A stretch of DNA of 6,523 nucleotides from an uncultured Lachnospiraceae bacterium (GTDB taxonomy: Bacteria > Bacillota > Clostridia > Lachnospirales > Lachnospiraceae): the NCBI GenBank assembly GCA_947177925.1, contig CAMWWJ010000196.1, positions 1 through 6,523 of the forward strand, read 5' to 3'. Positions 1 through 6,523 of this stretch are shown one piece after another (positions within the stretch are counted from its first letter, which is position 1; each line of letters starts with the position of its first letter). The notes under the pieces were generated by a model that was not told where the DNA came from, did not search any database, and saw nothing but the letters and a program-made list of their open reading frames with translations. A program made the position numbers and the translations under genes.

Positions 1-702
1 ACATAAAATACTTATCATATATGCTCTCTCCCTTTTTTGCGGAACTCCAAAATTCTTGGAATTAAGCCTATAGATGTGATTGTAATATCCCAAGTTTTCA
101 AGGGTTCTTTTCCAATCTCCAAAATCTTTCTCGTGTGGTTTTGAAAGTATATTAATTACATTCTCCATAACCAAAAATCTTGGAAGTTGCCTGCCTTGTT
201 CATTCATTTCGAGCAGTATTCTCTCAACTTCCCAAAGCATACCTGACCTATTGTTCGCTTCCCTTGCTATACCACTCTTATTTCCATGCCAGCACCCACA
301 TAATGAAAGGTCCTGACACGGAAAAGAATATGTAAGTAAATCAATATTTTCCGGAATATCACTTCCTTTAACATCAGTAATACTTACCAGGTTATTTGTT
401 TCTTTTATTGCTGTATATATCTTTCTTTTCAATTCTATTGGCATACGCTCTAATGACTTCTCATGCATTGGCTTTTTTCCATCAAAACTTAATGTACAAC
501 TTTTCAAAAATATTATAATGTCTTTTTCAGAAATATCCTCATATTTCTTTATATCTATTTCGCCCTTATGTATCATACAATAAGCCAATATTGCGTTAAT
601 ATCCCATTCAACAGTATTAACAATTTCATATTCCGTATTTATTCGTTCTAATGCCTTTGCCTGACTTCCTATCCCGCTAAAAGTTTCGATTACTCTAAAC
701 AT
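1..702 (-). CDS. C5-cytosine DNA methyltransferase, M.SssI-like, 3' end outside window
   Basis: This gene encodes a predicted enzyme that transfers a methyl group from S-adenosylmethionine to carbon 5 of cytosine in DNA. I translated 234 codons from the ATG at 702 with no stop before position 1. Visible family motifs are motif I (TFSGIGSQAKAL, residues 7-18), motif II (TVEWD, 30-34), motif IV with the catalytic Cys129 (TYSFPCQDLS, 124-133), motif VI (MENV, 179-182) and motif VIII (GVPQKRER, 219-226). The region around motif IV, including NIDLLTYSFPCQDLS, and the long insert between motifs II and IV strongly recall M.SssI of Spiroplasma, a CpG methylase. The target-recognition domain and motifs IX and X are missing from the window, so the specificity cannot be inferred. 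An AAGGAG ribosome binding site lies five bases before the start. The gene begins 14 bases after the nuclease stop and is probably the next gene of the same operon. Confidence 0.93.
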   Translation of the reverse strand, partial: MFRVIETFSGIGSQAKALERINTEYEIVNTVEWDINAILAYCMIHKGEIDIKKYEDISEKDIIIFLKSCTLSFDGKKPMHEKSLERMPIELKRKIYTAIKETNNLVSITDVKGSDIPENIDLLTYSFPCQDLSLCGCWHGNKSGIAREANNRSGMLWEVERILLEMNEQGRQLPRFLVMENVINILSKPHEKDFGDWKRTLENLGYYNHIYRLNSKNFGVPQKRERAYMISILC

Positions 703-707
703 TTTTT

Positions 708-713
708 CTCCTT
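708..713 (-). promoter_or_regulatory. Ribosome binding site of second methyltransferase
   Basis: On the minus strand this reads AAGGAG, five bases before the ATG at 702. It lies in the 14-base gap after the nuclease stop codon and fixes the start of the second methylase. Its own strong site suggests independent initiation rather than pure read-through coupling. Confidence 0.75.
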
Positions 714-716
714 AGA

Positions 717-1616
717 TTACCATTTAGTATATTCCAATCCGTCTAAATCAATAGTATATGTAATATGCGTAATCGAATTTGGCATACGGTTATCCTTAAA
801 AGAAGATTCCACTATTTTAGGAAATTTCTCATTTACTTCATATTTTCTTTTTTCCAGCACCTTATATCTTTCATCACGAATACTTGCACCTTTTTCATAT
901 CCTATCTGATATAGCTGCTGTTCAATTTTTTCATTGTCATATCCATCCGATACTAACTTATCCTTCATATCATTTATAGAAACTCCGTGATTAGACTTTT
1001 CCAATCTGCAGAAGTATAATTGAAGACGCTTAAAGCTTTGCAATTGATGTTGACTTGTAATTGTTATTGCTGCTTCATATCTTTTAATCGTAGATCTCAC
1101 TTCATAACTGCAGTTATTTCCTTCAATATCATGGCTTCCCGAATTGACCGCCGTCCATTCTATTGTTTTATCATTTATATATAATTCATCCAACACCATC
1201 ATTTCAGCAATCACACTATATGGTTGACGATTCGATATAGTGTTTCCCATTAATTCACGCCATTGCTTCCACCACTCTAACGGATTTAATAAAAGATTTT
1301 TTCTATCAATTCCATTCATACCGGGTTCCACAAATTGGGCACATACCGTTGCAAATTCATACCTAAGACTATCCTTCATACAACTTAAAATTAAATACTT
1401 ACTTTCTATTCCATCAATACTTAGTGACTGTGTATATAACCTGCTATTTACAAACTTTTCAGATATATCCTTTTCATTATTATAAATTATGGCTACCCCG
1501 TATCCCTCACTATTTCTTATAACCATTGCTGGATATTCTTTAGGTAATGACTTTATATCACGTGCTCCATTTTGAGTAGAAGCAAAACATTCCCTGATTT
1601 CTTCAAGTATTTCCAT
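717..1616 (-). CDS. PD-(D/E)XK-type putative restriction nuclease, DUF4420-like
   Basis: This is the probable DNA-cleaving component of the operon. The 299-residue length and layout fit the putative PD-(D/E)XK family known as DUF4420. A helix with an acidic residue (SVIAEMMVLDEL, Glu138) is followed by a short strand ending in HDIE (Asp163), then YEVRSTIKRYEAAITITSQHQL (positions 171-192, Glu172), and an Ser-Gln-His-Gln-Leu segment. This order of Glu, Asp, Glu-X-Lys and Ser-x-x-QL is what I recall for the family. The catalytic Lys position appears to hold Arg174 (EVR rather than EVK), and Lys178 is nearby. The remainder is mixed alpha/beta with a charged helical stretch at about 211-262. No signal peptide or membrane segment is seen. 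The gene starts three bases after the stop of the upstream methylase, with GGAGG inside the end of that gene. Cleavage activity is inferred from family and context only. Confidence 0.8.
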   Translation of the reverse strand: MEILEEIRECFASTQNGARDIKSLPKEYPAMVIRNSEGYGVAIIYNNEKDISEKFVNSRLYTQSLSIDGIESKYLILSCMKDSLRYEFATVCAQFVEPGMNGIDRKNLLLNPLEWWKQWRELMGNTISNRQPYSVIAEMMVLDELYINDKTIEWTAVNSGSHDIEGNNCSYEVRSTIKRYEAAITITSQHQLQSFKRLQLYFCRLEKSNHGVSINDMKDKLVSDGYDNEKIEQQLYQIGYEKGASIRDERYKVLEKRKYEVNEKFPKIVESSFKDNRMPNSITHITYTIDLDGLEYTKW

Positions 1617-1619
1617 CTT

Positions 1620-2951
1620 TTATTCCTCCGTAAAAGTATTATACACAGCTGTAGCAACACCTAATGCTAATAACGGTGGTACAGCATTTCCAATTTGCTT
1701 ATATGCGTCTCCCATCGAACAATCAAAAAAGAAATCATCTGGAAAAGACTGAATTCTTGCAGCTTCTCTAACTGTGATTCCCCTAGGTTCCCATGGATGT
1801 ATATGACTATAGGTATCTTTTGCCAGATGTGCCACTAACGTATGAGATGGTTTATTTTCATCTAACTTCTTCCACTTATTTTCAAATTTATCTTTATCAT
1901 ATTGTGGTACCATTTTGTCATAAAGCTTTTTATACTCAACGCTATTCTTTTCATATCCAAATACTTTTGCTTCCTCTGCAAACAATTCATCCGCAATTTT
2001 TGACGCATCTAAATAGTTGTCCCCCTGCTTCATTCTTGCAAATATCAGAAAATCACGCATATTTTTTCTAAAAGCATTAGCAGATACACCCGATAATTCC
2101 TTGCCATACCAATTTCTCATCTTCGTCTGAAAATCATTTTGGGCTTCTGTTCTATATGGATACTCAATATTTAAGGATACTAGCTTATATTTTGAATCAG
2201 CACTCGGAAAAACTTCTGGTAAATCTGAAAATGCTTCACCCACTGTTGTCCATATTTTTTCGATTTTTTCTGTACCTTTGGGTTTTCTAAAATAACTATA
2301 CTTATTGTATCTTTCAAATCTCTTTTGGTGTTGTGTTAGTTCATCTGCCTTATTCCTATTTGTCGGTTGCGGTAACAAAATCTCTTTATTTTCACTTTCT
2401 TTTATTGCCAAAACAAAAACTCGTTCTCTAATTTGCGGAACACCATAATCTGCTGAATTCAAGATTGTCCAATATGCTTTATAACCTTGCTTGTGCAAAT
2501 CATCACATACAATTTCAGGAATATTTTTTCCTCCAAAATCAGTTGCTTCTGGTACATTTTCCATAACTACCGCCCTAGCGTTCATTGCATAAACAAATTT
2601 TAAAAAATCATGATATAAATATCCCCTAGCATCTTTTATGTTTACTCTGTCTTTCCCTAAAGAACGTAACTTTCCTCTTCCTGCCATTGAATATGCCTGG
2701 CAAGGAGGTCCTCCAATAACAATACATCCCTCATCACCAATTTTATCATTAAAAATATCTCCATCTATTCCTGTAATATCTCCGCAAATATGTGTCTCTT
2801 TTTTCCCATATCTCCATGAAAGATTATAAGATATTGTTTTACATGCTTCTGGCATCAATTCTATTCCCGCTACTATATCAAATCCAGCTTTTTCAAACCC
2901 TAATGCCAATCCACCACATCCCGAAAATAAATCTACAACTTTGGGTAACAT
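1620..2951 (-). CDS. C5-cytosine DNA methyltransferase, complete
   Basis: This complete 443-residue DNA cytosine-5 methyltransferase is presumed to protect host DNA from the neighbouring nuclease. All main motifs are present in order: motif I (DLFSGCGGLALGF, residues 7-19), motif IV with catalytic Cys84 (GGPPCQAYS, 80-88), motif VI (MENVPE, 130-135), motif VIII (QIRERVFVLAI, 173-183), motif IX (REAARIQSFPDDF, 395-407) and motif X (YKQIGNAVPP, 417-426). The target-recognition domain lies roughly at 190-365. It is fairly large and Lys/Tyr-rich, and its target sequence cannot be read from it. The length is normal for the family, with no frameshift or missing motif. The start ATG overlaps the stop of the upstream gene by one base (TAATG). 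Only a weak GGGGGTG stretch precedes it, so translation is probably coupled. The specificity and the pairing with the nuclease are inference. Confidence 0.97.
   Translation of the reverse strand: MLPKVVDLFSGCGGLALGFEKAGFDIVAGIELMPEACKTISYNLSWRYGKKETHICGDITGIDGDIFNDKIGDEGCIVIGGPPCQAYSMAGRGKLRSLGKDRVNIKDARGYLYHDFLKFVYAMNARAVVMENVPEATDFGGKNIPEIVCDDLHKQGYKAYWTILNSADYGVPQIRERVFVLAIKESENKEILLPQPTNRNKADELTQHQKRFERYNKYSYFRKPKGTEKIEKIWTTVGEAFSDLPEVFPSADSKYKLVSLNIEYPYRTEAQNDFQTKMRNWYGKELSGVSANAFRKNMRDFLIFARMKQGDNYLDASKIADELFAEEAKVFGYEKNSVEYKKLYDKMVPQYDKDKFENKWKKLDENKPSHTLVAHLAKDTYSHIHPWEPRGITVREAARIQSFPDDFFFDCSMGDAYKQIGNAVPPLLALGVATAVYNTFTEE
1625..1629 (-). promoter_or_regulatory. Ribosome binding site of putative nuclease
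   Basis: The minus strand carries GGAGG eight bases before the ATG at 1616. The site overlaps the last codons of the upstream methylase, so nuclease translation starts while ribosomes are finishing the methylase. This supports the chosen start. Confidence 0.7.
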
Positions 2952-2953
2952 TA
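2949..2953 (-). other. TAATG stop/start overlap (translational coupling)
   Basis: The TAA stop of the DUF6339-like gene and the ATG of the methylase share one base. The nearest Shine-Dalgarno-like run, GGGGGTG at 2960-2966, is a poor match. Termination and re-initiation by the same ribosomes is the likely way the methylase is translated. Confidence 0.7.
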
Positions 2954-3673
2954 CACTCGCACCCCCGCATCTTGAAATAATGCTCGTACATACTCTTTCT
3001 CCCCACCAAGATAAAGTGCCGGATCTATTACCATAACTTTTGCAGTATTTAATTTCATTACCACTCTAAACAAATCATCTTGTTGAGTCTTAGTGTTTTT
3101 ATTAAAATTATTAAGGGTACTTTGTGATATATGACTATAATAATACATAATATATCGATAAACATTTATAAATGTGCCCCTTCTCCCAGTTCTCTCTTCA
3201 AGATTCAAAATACTATCCGTTGAAAAACAAGGTGCCTCTAAAACCCTTATTGTTGTTAATATATCACCCTGCCATGATAAATGTACATACCACCATATAC
3301 TTCTTAACCATATACGAGCTGGTTTACTCCAATAATGACTTTCGTTATCTTTTCCCCATCGTTCAGCAACTACATCCGGAACCACTTTGACAGATAAATA
3401 TCTCCAAAAATCATCATTAGCTGCTGTTCTCAAATTAAAACCCGGCTGTTTCCATAAATAATTATATAAAAGAATGCCAATATGCGCATCTATATAATAA
3501 TCTCTCTTTGCAATTTCTTGTGGACATTCAGTGCGTACTTGTTGATTAAATATTTGAATATCATTTCTAATCTTTAAATAATCTTTCTCAATTCCTGGTA
3601 ATGCAGGATAATTTGAAAGCCATTCTTTCATTGCATTCTGTGCTTCTGTTCTGTTTAATGTTTTTATGACCAT
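2951..3673 (-). CDS. DUF6339-like accessory protein of the restriction operon
   Basis: The function is unknown. The 240-residue protein resembles what I recall of DUF6339, a family found beside GHKL ATPases and cytosine methylases in restriction-type operons. Conserved-looking segments are DDFWRYLSVKVVPDVVAERW (residues 87-106), the Trp/Arg-rich ARIWLRSIWWYVHLSWQGD (119-137), LEERTGRRGTF (158-168) and VYRYIMYYY (171-179). It appears mostly helical and soluble, with many Trp, Tyr and Arg residues that could suit nucleic-acid or protein contacts. I see no nuclease, helicase or methylase motif. The ATG at 3673 is preferred over an in-frame TTG at 3694, because AAAGGA lies nine bases before the ATG while the TTG sits inside the upstream gene. 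The gene follows that upstream gene after four bases and overlaps the methylase by one base. The family call is from memory; the gene itself is certain. Confidence 0.75.
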   Translation of the reverse strand: MVIKTLNRTEAQNAMKEWLSNYPALPGIEKDYLKIRNDIQIFNQQVRTECPQEIAKRDYYIDAHIGILLYNYLWKQPGFNLRTAANDDFWRYLSVKVVPDVVAERWGKDNESHYWSKPARIWLRSIWWYVHLSWQGDILTTIRVLEAPCFSTDSILNLEERTGRRGTFINVYRYIMYYYSHISQSTLNNFNKNTKTQQDDLFRVVMKLNTAKVMVIDPALYLGGEKEYVRALFQDAGVRV

Positions 3674-3677
3674 TTTT

Positions 3678-4616
3678 TTATATCCTTTGTTCAAAAAATT
3701 TTCTTATGGAAATCGACATTGCTTCAGGTGTTGAAACATCCCATTCCAACGTATTTATAAAATAATATATCGCCTCTGATACACTACCTTTTTGTATATC
3801 ATCCCCATTAGTTGTTACATCCCAATAATTATCCTGTTCTTTGAGCTTGGTAATAATCAAAATAAGCGCACTCGCCATTATTTCTTTAAGTAACTGTTCA
3901 TCAAATGTCCTTTTGGTTTTATCCAGATATTTATAATTTTTGTGAGCAGTATTAATGTTAATAGATACACATTCAGAAAATTGCTCATATGTTGGATCTT
4001 CCCAGTCACATTTAACATACCACAGAGGTTGACCTGGTTCGCTAATTTCATAAATCGGAAATACAGAACCTGTTCCATCAAGCTTAATGATAAACTTATC
4101 TAATTCACCTAATAAACAGCCATATTCATTTGCCAAATGTTCCTCATCCCAAGAAGGTGTTCCTGCTTCTTTAATGTAAATAACTGTCGTAAACTCTACA
4201 ATTCCTCTTAACTGTGCTTCCAAAAATTCATAATTCAACGTTAGCTCTATATCTTGAGAGGAATTTCTGATATCTCCTATTTTTAGCACTCCTCTTTGTT
4301 TGGAATCTGCTGATGTCCACACTAATGCCAATCCCAGAACTGCATTTTTACATGCAATACCCTTTTCTCCAAACAAGCATTGATAAGTTCTTAATGAATA
4401 CCTTCTTCTAATACATAAATTATAATCATCAGGTGACCAAATTCCTTCTTCATCAATAACTTTATGCATTATTAGACTACTTTCAATTTCCTCTGCCCGT
4501 AATACAAATTCCTGTTCTTCTCTTATATAGTACAATTCATATGGTGTAGCTTGAAATCTGATTTTCCCCAACATTTCATCATTTAGTACTGGAAATAGCG
4601 AAATATTAGCTGCCAT
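3678..4616 (-). CDS. Unrecognised 312-residue protein, partner of GHKL ATPase
   Basis: I do not recognise this protein with confidence. The N-terminal two thirds look beta-rich with short amphipathic strands (for example residues 93-100, 109-114, 122-128 and 139-149). A Trp/Asp-rich stretch (PLWYVKCDWEDP, 197-208) is followed by VSININTAHKNYKYL (217-231) and then a long hydrophobic helix (LLKEIMASALILIITKLKE, 242-260). The IN-x-x-H-x-x-Y pattern followed by a helix recalls the far C-terminal part of some longer GHKL ATPases of restriction systems, so this may be a separated ATPase subunit. That idea is weak. No catalytic motif, signal peptide or clear membrane span is seen; the 242-260 helix contains Lys and Glu. 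The ATG overlaps the ATPase stop by one base (TAATG), with AAGGT eight bases upstream. The tight coupling suggests it is made in step with the ATPase and binds it. Confidence 0.85.
   Translation of the reverse strand: MAANISLFPVLNDEMLGKIRFQATPYELYYIREEQEFVLRAEEIESSLIMHKVIDEEGIWSPDDYNLCIRRRYSLRTYQCLFGEKGIACKNAVLGLALVWTSADSKQRGVLKIGDIRNSSQDIELTLNYEFLEAQLRGIVEFTTVIYIKEAGTPSWDEEHLANEYGCLLGELDKFIIKLDGTGSVFPIYEISEPGQPLWYVKCDWEDPTYEQFSECVSININTAHKNYKYLDKTKRTFDEQLLKEIMASALILIITKLKEQDNYWDVTTNGDDIQKGSVSEAIYYFINTLEWDVSTPEAMSISIRKFFEQRI
3683..3688 (-). promoter_or_regulatory. Ribosome binding site deciding the DUF6339-like start
   Basis: The minus strand reads AAAGGA, nine bases before the ATG at 3673. 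It lies between the in-frame TTG at 3694 and the ATG, so it can serve only the ATG. This is the reason the gene is called with 240 rather than 247 residues. Confidence 0.65.
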
Positions 4617-4618
4617 TA
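4614..4618 (-). other. TAATG stop/start overlap (translational coupling)
   Basis: The TAA stop of the GHKL ATPase and the ATG of the 312-residue protein share one base. AAGGT at 4625-4629 gives a moderate ribosome binding site inside the end of the ATPase gene. The arrangement points to matched production of the two proteins. Confidence 0.7.
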
Positions 4619-6523
4619 TCTATCACCTTCTTTTTCAACAACAAATATTGGTCTGATATCTTTTCTATTTAACTGAATGCTCACAGTAATTTCAAACTCT
4701 ACTGCATATTTTTTATCCATTAAAATATGTATTCCATATCCTGCCGCCTTGTCTGTTTTGATTAGTTCACATGTAAAACATGATGCTTGAATAATACTAT
4801 TACAATTATCCACATGACATATTTCATTAATGTCTTTATCATCTAATTTCAGAACAGATATATCTGCTCCCGAAATTTCAAATGGCATAAGCAAGCCCAT
4901 TTGATTTTCCCAATTTTGAGGACTTATTACACCTGATTCAGAATCTATTTCCAATTTAACACCTGTTGAAGAAATTTTTCTTAGAGATTTTAATTGAAGT
5001 TTTACTATCATTCCATTGAGTATATATTGCGTTTTTAAGGGGTCATACGTAAATATTACATTTTTATGTTTCTCTGTTACCCCTTTATTTTTCCCCCTTT
5101 CATTTTCTCCAACACTTGGTTTTGTGCCAAAGTTTTCTGGTGGTAAAAGTAAATCACCAAACATTTTTCCCAGTCCCGAATTAATCTTACTGATATTTTC
5201 TTCTTCTGCAAAGAATACTTTCGATATTTTACTATTCACTTGCCCCTGAATTTTCGATATAATTCTAGGATTAATATTTCCCAAACTAAAATCTCTCCAA
5301 GAAGTATGATCAGCCATTTCACTTTTTCTTATATACTCTTCAAGGCTATAACTTGAAACTGTGCCAGTTAAATGATTTCCAGAATTCAATACGAATATAG
5401 CAAAAATGTACTCATCTCTATTTGATGAACTTATTCCATCTACCCATCCGCCAACATCTTCATATGAAACAATCATACCAGGTTTGCGAGTAAAAAATAC
5501 AACCGGCTTATTCTTTTCTTTATCTCTCATTTCGCAATTGAAATACACATATGGTTCGGGTTTATTATCCGGAAAACTTATTTTTAATGTTTTTGGTGAT
5601 ACTTTGGTAAAAGCAATCCTCCCTGCTCTTGATATATCCAGAACATTTCGCAATGAAATATCCTCTGTTTTTGTTTCAATCTCTGCACAATCTAAAATAT
5701 CCCCTCCATTACTCACCATTGATGCTCTATTATATAAAGCCTGAACAATTTGAAAAGCTGGTTCCATATCATTAAGTGCTATGCCTTCATTATTTATTTT
5801 AACTCTAAGAAATTTACCATATGGATATTTAATATTATTCAATCTTGGTGCATACCATCGTTGTACGGCAATTCTTAGATAATCTTCTATATTGCTACGC
5901 CAAAATGGTTGAATTGCGTTATCTTCACCATCTTTATATTCGGTTTGATTATTTTCCAGTAACATTTTTTCATTTATGTATGGAATAATAATTGCAGTTC
6001 CTGTCATTTCACCCTCATATGGAGAAATATTAAAAATTTGCAATATCTTCCTAATATAGCATTCATCTGTAATAGGTCTTGTCTTATTATCATCTATTTG
6101 TTCCCCCCACCATGCAATTCCTCTTTTGGATTTACCATGTAAAACTGGTATTAACGAATCTCGTTCCATCTCATTTTCTACCAATGAAGCTGCTAATCGT
6201 GATTCATACTCCCCCTTATCATTCACGATTCTGCTATAATATAAAACAAGTCCGATTCCTATACGAAAATACACAGTTTTTCCTAATCCCCATGAACCGC
6301 CTGCACCTTCTGCCTCTTGAGGCTTACTTATTTCATAAACAAGCTTAAGCAGATTACCATATTGATTATCTGTTACATCATCATAATGTAATTTCCCAGT
6401 AAGTCCTACTGTATTTGAATCGCATATAGCCAAGTATTTATAGAAATCTTTACCATACTTTCTATTTAAACTATCTGTAATTCCTTCTAACTCATTATTA
6501 AGAATATTTTTATTAAATTCCCC
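4616..6523 (-). CDS. GHKL ATPase, prokaryotic MORC/MutL-like, 5' end outside window
   Basis: This is a predicted Bergerat-fold ATPase of a restriction or defence system. The frame is open from the window edge, giving 635 codons. Numbering from that edge, CDSNTVGLTG (34-43) is the DxGxG-type ATP-binding motif, GAGGSWGLGKTVYF (73-86) is the glycine-rich lid, and GTAIIIP (175-181) ends the ATPase fold. Further on are TRKPGM (345-350) and YIRKSEMADHTSW (397-409), which match signatures I recall from restriction-linked GHKL ATPases, followed by GLGKMFGDLLLPP (450-462) and a beta-rich C-terminal part. The N-box Asn helix that binds Mg-ATP must lie upstream of the window. A TTG at 6433 could be mistaken for the start, but it would remove the N-box, and in-frame coding continues 30 codons further to the edge. 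The family is known to use ATP-driven dimerisation to act on DNA. The role here is inferred. Confidence 0.9.
   Translation of the reverse strand, partial: GEFNKNILNNELEGITDSLNRKYGKDFYKYLAICDSNTVGLTGKLHYDDVTDNQYGNLLKLVYEISKPQEAEGAGGSWGLGKTVYFRIGIGLVLYYSRIVNDKGEYESRLAASLVENEMERDSLIPVLHGKSKRGIAWWGEQIDDNKTRPITDECYIRKILQIFNISPYEGEMTGTAIIIPYINEKMLLENNQTEYKDGEDNAIQPFWRSNIEDYLRIAVQRWYAPRLNNIKYPYGKFLRVKINNEGIALNDMEPAFQIVQALYNRASMVSNGGDILDCAEIETKTEDISLRNVLDISRAGRIAFTKVSPKTLKISFPDNKPEPYVYFNCEMRDKEKNKPVVFFTRKPGMIVSYEDVGGWVDGISSSNRDEYIFAIFVLNSGNHLTGTVSSYSLEEYIRKSEMADHTSWRDFSLGNINPRIISKIQGQVNSKISKVFFAEEENISKINSGLGKMFGDLLLPPENFGTKPSVGENERGKNKGVTEKHKNVIFTYDPLKTQYILNGMIVKLQLKSLRKISSTGVKLEIDSESGVISPQNWENQMGLLMPFEISGADISVLKLDDKDINEICHVDNCNSIIQASCFTCELIKTDKAAGYGIHILMDKKYAVEFEITVSIQLNRKDIRPIFVVEKEGDR

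Noticed and set aside
703..716. Possible terminator or promoter between the nuclease and the second methylase
   Set aside because: The 14-base gap holds only a ribosome binding site. The run of A on the coding strand has no hairpin before it and is too short a region for a promoter.
1240..2980. Plus-strand open frames of 62-92 codons opposite the nuclease and methylase genes
   Set aside because: They are antisense to genes with conserved motifs, have no convincing ribosome binding sites, and show no recognisable domain.
3674..3694. TTG at 3694 as start of the DUF6339-like gene
   Set aside because: It lies inside the preceding gene, and the AAAGGA site at 3683-3688 is correctly spaced only for the ATG at 3673.
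3878..4081. Minus-strand 67-codon frame inside the 312-residue gene
   Set aside because: It is fully nested in another frame of a longer, tightly coupled gene and shows no motif or initiation signal of its own.
5016..5744. Open frames on the plus strand at 5016..5249 and 5406..5744
   Set aside because: They lie antisense within the GHKL ATPase gene, whose frame carries clear family motifs. Their proteins are low-complexity, rich in Ser, Phe and Leu, as expected of a shadow frame.
1..6523. CRISPR array, tRNA, insertion sequence or long repeats
   Set aside because: No regularly spaced repeats, cloverleaf-like segments, transposase motifs or terminal inverted repeats were seen on reading both strands. 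Coding sequence occupies almost the whole window.

Overview
The window is AT-rich (about one third G+C by eye). It uses the standard code, with TGG for Trp and no TGA read-through, and has good AGGAG-type ribosome binding sites. This fits a low-G+C Firmicute, most plausibly a gut-type Clostridia/Lachnospiraceae genome. The species cannot be fixed from the sequence.

Every supportable gene lies on the minus strand, so the operon reads from high to low coordinates. In transcription order: (1) a GHKL/Bergerat-fold ATPase of the prokaryotic MORC/MutL-like class, cut at its 5' end by the window edge (6523..4616); (2) an unrecognised 312-residue protein (4616..3678); (3) a 240-residue protein resembling the DUF6339 family (3673..2951); (4) a complete C5-cytosine DNA methyltransferase (2951..1620); (5) a 299-residue PD-(D/E)XK-type protein resembling DUF4420, the likely restriction nuclease (1616..717); (6) the N-terminal 234 codons of a second, unrelated-looking C5-cytosine methyltransferase similar to M.SssI (702..1), cut by the other window edge.

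The genes are packed almost without spacers. Two junctions share one base in a TAATG stop/start overlap, and the others are 3, 4 and 14 bases apart. No promoter, terminator, repeat, RNA gene or mobile element was seen, so the transcript starts upstream of 6523 and continues past position 1.

Taken together this looks like an ATP-dependent restriction-modification or phage-defence operon of the kind described for bacterial MORC/MutL-like GHKL ATPases. The methylases mark self DNA, the ATPase (probably with a helicase partner outside the window) senses or remodels unmodified DNA, and the DUF4420-like protein cuts it. Points worth attention are the pair of dissimilar methylases flanking the nuclease, an Arg at the expected catalytic Lys position of the nuclease, and two accessory proteins of unknown function between the ATPase and the first methylase.
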